DNA of 18,362 nucleotides from REEB85 sp018971455 (GTDB lineage Bacteria; Pseudomonadota; Alphaproteobacteria; Acetobacterales; Acetobacteraceae): NCBI GenBank assembly GCA_028871195.1, contig JAGWNT010000079.1, positions 1 to 18,362 of the forward strand, read 5' to 3'. Shown piece by piece: positions 16,578 to 18,362 of this stretch (position 1 is its first letter; each line of letters starts with the position of its first letter). The notes under the pieces were generated by a model. It saw only the letters and a program-made list of their open reading frames with translations, ran no database searches and was not told where the DNA came from. The position numbers and the translations under genes were made by a program.

Positions 16578-16594
16578 GCCCCGCGCGCCGGGGC
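16578..16594. terminator. Candidate hairpin after the O-methyltransferase gene
   Basis: GCCCCG-CGCGC-CGGGGC: a perfect 6-bp GC stem with a 5-base loop, 24 bases after the stop. It is not followed by a T-run, so it is at best a weak terminator or read-through element before the yqhA gene. Confidence 0.3.
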
Positions 16595-16623
16595 ATCGTC
16601 GGGCGAACGGGAACGGGGGCCGC

Positions 16624-17112
16624 ATGGAACGCCTGATCGAGGGCGCGCTGTTGGGCGCGCGATGGCTGCTGCTGCCGCTGTACCTGGCGCTGCTGGCGGC
16701 ACTGGTCGCCATCTACGCCATGGTCGGGCGGGAATTGCTGCATCTGGCGAGCTCGCTCGGCAGCATCACCGATGTCGATCTGACCCTCGTTCTGCTCTCG
16801 GTGCTCGACCTCGTACTGGTCGCCAACCTGCTGGTGATGGTGGCCGTCTCCTCCTATGAGAGCTTCATCTCGCGCATCGCGGTCGCCGAGGATGCGAGCA
16901 AGCCGGAATGGCTCGGCAAGCTCGATAGCGGCAACGTCAAGCTCAAGGTGATGCTGTCCATCGTGCTGATCTCGGCCATCCACCTCCTGCGCGCCTTCAT
17001 GCGGGACGGCGCCGGCGAGCGGCTGCTGGTGCTGGCTGCGGTGCACCTGGTGTTCATCGCCTCGATGCTGGCGATCGCGCTGGTGGACCGCGCGCATGGC
17101 GGCCGCCACTGA
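16624..17112 (+). CDS. yqhA: UPF0114 (YqhA family) membrane protein
   Basis: A 162-residue integral membrane protein matching the YqhA/UPF0114 family end to end. It starts MERLIEGALLGARWLLLPLY (E. coli YqhA begins [20 protein letters not shown]) and keeps DLTLVLLSVLDLVLVANLLVMV, SSYESFISRI, WLGKLDSGNVKLKV and SAIHLLRAFM. Four hydrophobic helices are visible at about 12-34, 53-76, 106-122 and 130-152. A G-rich tract lies just upstream of the ATG. The molecular function of the family is not established. It follows the O-methyltransferase by 70 bases, with a small hairpin between them, and converges with the MATE pump gene after a 35-base gap. Confidence 0.94.
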   Translation: MERLIEGALLGARWLLLPLYLALLAALVAIYAMVGRELLHLASSLGSITDVDLTLVLLSVLDLVLVANLLVMVAVSSYESFISRIAVAEDASKPEWLGKLDSGNVKLKVMLSIVLISAIHLLRAFMRDGAGERLLVLAAVHLVFIASMLAIALVDRAHGGRH

Positions 17113-17147
17113 GGCGTGAGGCCCGCGCCGGCCGCTGCCCTGGCGCG

Positions 17148-18362
17148 CTACTCGGCAGCAACCCGCCCGGCGACGATGCGGAAGCGCGCTAGCAGCAGGA
17201 TGGCGGCGACACTCAGCCCGGCGATCAGCCCCACCCACATGCCGGGCGTGCGCCCGCCGGCGGGGAAGGCGAGCGCCCATCCCACCGGCATGCCCACCCC
17301 CCAATAGGCCAGCATGGTGATGAGCATGGGCGCGCGCGCATCCTTCAATCCCCGCAGCGCCCCGTTGCAGGCCACCTGCACGCCGTCGGAAAGCTGGAAC
17401 AGGGCGGCGAGGAACAGCAGCCCGACCGCCGCGCGCAGCACCGTCGGATCGTCGGTGTAGAGGCTGGCGATCCGCCCGGGCAGGGTCAGCATCGCCGCAC
17501 AGGCGATCGCCTGGCTGGTCAGCGCCAGGGCCATGCCGCCATAGGCGGCGCGCCGCACCCCGATCGCGTCGCCGCGGCCGACGGCGTGGCCGACGCGCAC
17601 GGTGATCGCCATCGCCAGGCCGAGCGGCACCATGAAACTCACCGAGGCGACGCTGAGGGCGATCTGGTGGCTGGCAATGGCGGCAGCACCGAAGCGGCCG
17701 ACCAGCAGGGCGGTGGCGCTGAACATGCCGACCTCCATCAGCACGCTGCCGGCCATCGGCGCGCCAAGCCGGAACAGCCCCCCGATCGCCGCCAGATCCG
17801 GCCCGCGCCGGCCGGCCCCCCAGCCGATCCCCTGGTAGAGCCGGCTGCCCCGCAGGTACAGCGCAAAGACCGCCAGTTGCAGCCACACCACGGCCGTCTC
17901 GGTCAGGCCGGCGCCGAGCGCGCCGAGCCCGAGATGGAACATCAGCGCATAGCCGATCGGGCCGAGCAGAACGAGCCCGAGCGTGCAGATCAGCGTCGCC
18001 GGCCGCGGGTGGGAGAGGCCTTCCGAGAGCCCCCGGCAGGCCAGGAACAGACTGACCGCCGGCGCGCCGAAGCTCATCGCATGCAGGAAGGCCCGCACCC
18101 CCGGCAGCAGCGCCGCATCCACCCCCATGGCCGCGGCCAGCGCCGGCCCGCCGGCAAACATCGCAGCCCCCAGCACCATGCCGAGCGCCAGCCCCAGCCA
18201 CAGCGCCTGGCGGAACAGCGCCCCGGTCTCGCCGCGCCGCCCCGCCCCGTCCAGCTGCGAGACGCTGGGCGAGAGCGCCATCATGGTGCCCACCATCGCC
18301 ATGATGGCGAGGTTCCACACATTGGTGCCGATCGCGACCGCCCCGAGCACCGCCGCCCCGCG
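17148..18362 (-). CDS. MATE family multidrug efflux transporter (NorM-like), lacking its N-terminus
   Basis: Partial gene: 404 codons plus stop, open through the right edge. The GTG at 18350 is internal, because the frame continues upstream as RGAA without a stop. The protein is a polytopic inner-membrane antiporter of the MatE fold, which usually has about 450 residues and 12 helices, so roughly the first helix and part of the second are missing. Visible family traits are MVGTMMALSPSVSQLDGAGR and RQALWLGLALG in the first half. In the second half are GAPMAGSVLMEVGMFSATALLVGRFGAAAIASHQIAL and VPLGLAMAITVRVGHAVGRGD, the classic MatE repeat, and later QLSDGVQVACNGALRGLKDAR and YWGVGMPVGWALAF. 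It is expected to export cationic drugs or metabolites driven by Na+ or H+. The substrate is unknown, and no regulator gene is visible. Confidence 0.93.
   Translation of the reverse strand, partial: RGAAVLGAVAIGTNVWNLAIMAMVGTMMALSPSVSQLDGAGRRGETGALFRQALWLGLALGMVLGAAMFAGGPALAAAMGVDAALLPGVRAFLHAMSFGAPAVSLFLACRGLSEGLSHPRPATLICTLGLVLLGPIGYALMFHLGLGALGAGLTETAVVWLQLAVFALYLRGSRLYQGIGWGAGRRGPDLAAIGGLFRLGAPMAGSVLMEVGMFSATALLVGRFGAAAIASHQIALSVASVSFMVPLGLAMAITVRVGHAVGRGDAIGVRRAAYGGMALALTSQAIACAAMLTLPGRIASLYTDDPTVLRAAVGLLFLAALFQLSDGVQVACNGALRGLKDARAPMLITMLAYWGVGMPVGWALAFPAGGRTPGMWVGLIAGLSVAAILLLARFRIVAGRVAAE

Noticed and set aside
16423..18318. Minus-strand open frame (631 codons) across the MATE gene, yqhA and the O-methyltransferase end
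   Set aside because: It runs out of frame through the MATE gene and antisense to two recognisable genes. The translation is repetitive Arg/Gly/Ala with no family features.

Overview
The window is GC-rich, gene-dense bacterial chromosome, about 70% GC by eye. After start sites are corrected, no stretch longer than 300 bases lacks a gene. The order dusB-ntrB-ntrC-ntrY, with a fused ispDF gene transcribed divergently beside it, is characteristic of Alphaproteobacteria. The composition and gene styles would fit Rhodospirillales/Acetobacteraceae, but that finer placement is inference. I see no tRNA, rRNA, CRISPR array, insertion sequence or phage gene.

Left block (1-3880, minus strand): dusB, ntrB, ntrC and the first 70 codons of ntrY form one tightly packed nitrogen-regulation operon. 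dusB and ntrB overlap by ATGA, and the other gaps are 10 and 13 bases. A candidate promoter places the transcription start almost on the dusB start codon, and that start codon lies inside a perfect 7-bp inverted repeat.

Plus-strand block (3961-8240): the bifunctional isoprenoid enzyme IspDF is followed by a compact acyl-CoA dehydrogenase, a small lipoprotein rich in Trp/Gly motifs, and a two-domain extradiol (VOC) dioxygenase with its own leader region.

Minus-strand block (8250-13811): six co-directional genes. In transcription order they are a class I SAM methyltransferase (GTG start), a class II aldolase/adducin-family protein, two peptide-type ABC ATPases (DppD/DppF-like) without permease or binding-protein genes, an iron-type alcohol dehydrogenase, and a 235-residue protein. 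This last protein carries an FT-x3-TGC ... H-x-N pattern resembling CNF1/BLF1-type cysteine deamidases. It is the least ordinary gene in the window and is lower in GC than its neighbours. The middle three genes are certainly linked (zero gap, then ATGA overlap). The rest of the tract is separated by 28-120 bases, some of it holding inverted repeats.

Right block: a nucleoside phosphorylase/nucleosidase-family gene diverges from the methyltransferase and overlaps tail-to-tail with a DoxX-like membrane protein. An O-methyltransferase with an AT-rich leader diverges from the DoxX gene and is followed by a YqhA (UPF0114) membrane protein. A MATE-family efflux pump runs in from the right edge and lacks its N-terminus.

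The ntr operon senses and transmits nitrogen status, and IspDF makes isoprenoid precursors. The remaining genes look like accessory catabolic, transport and tailoring functions. No single pathway links them from sequence alone.
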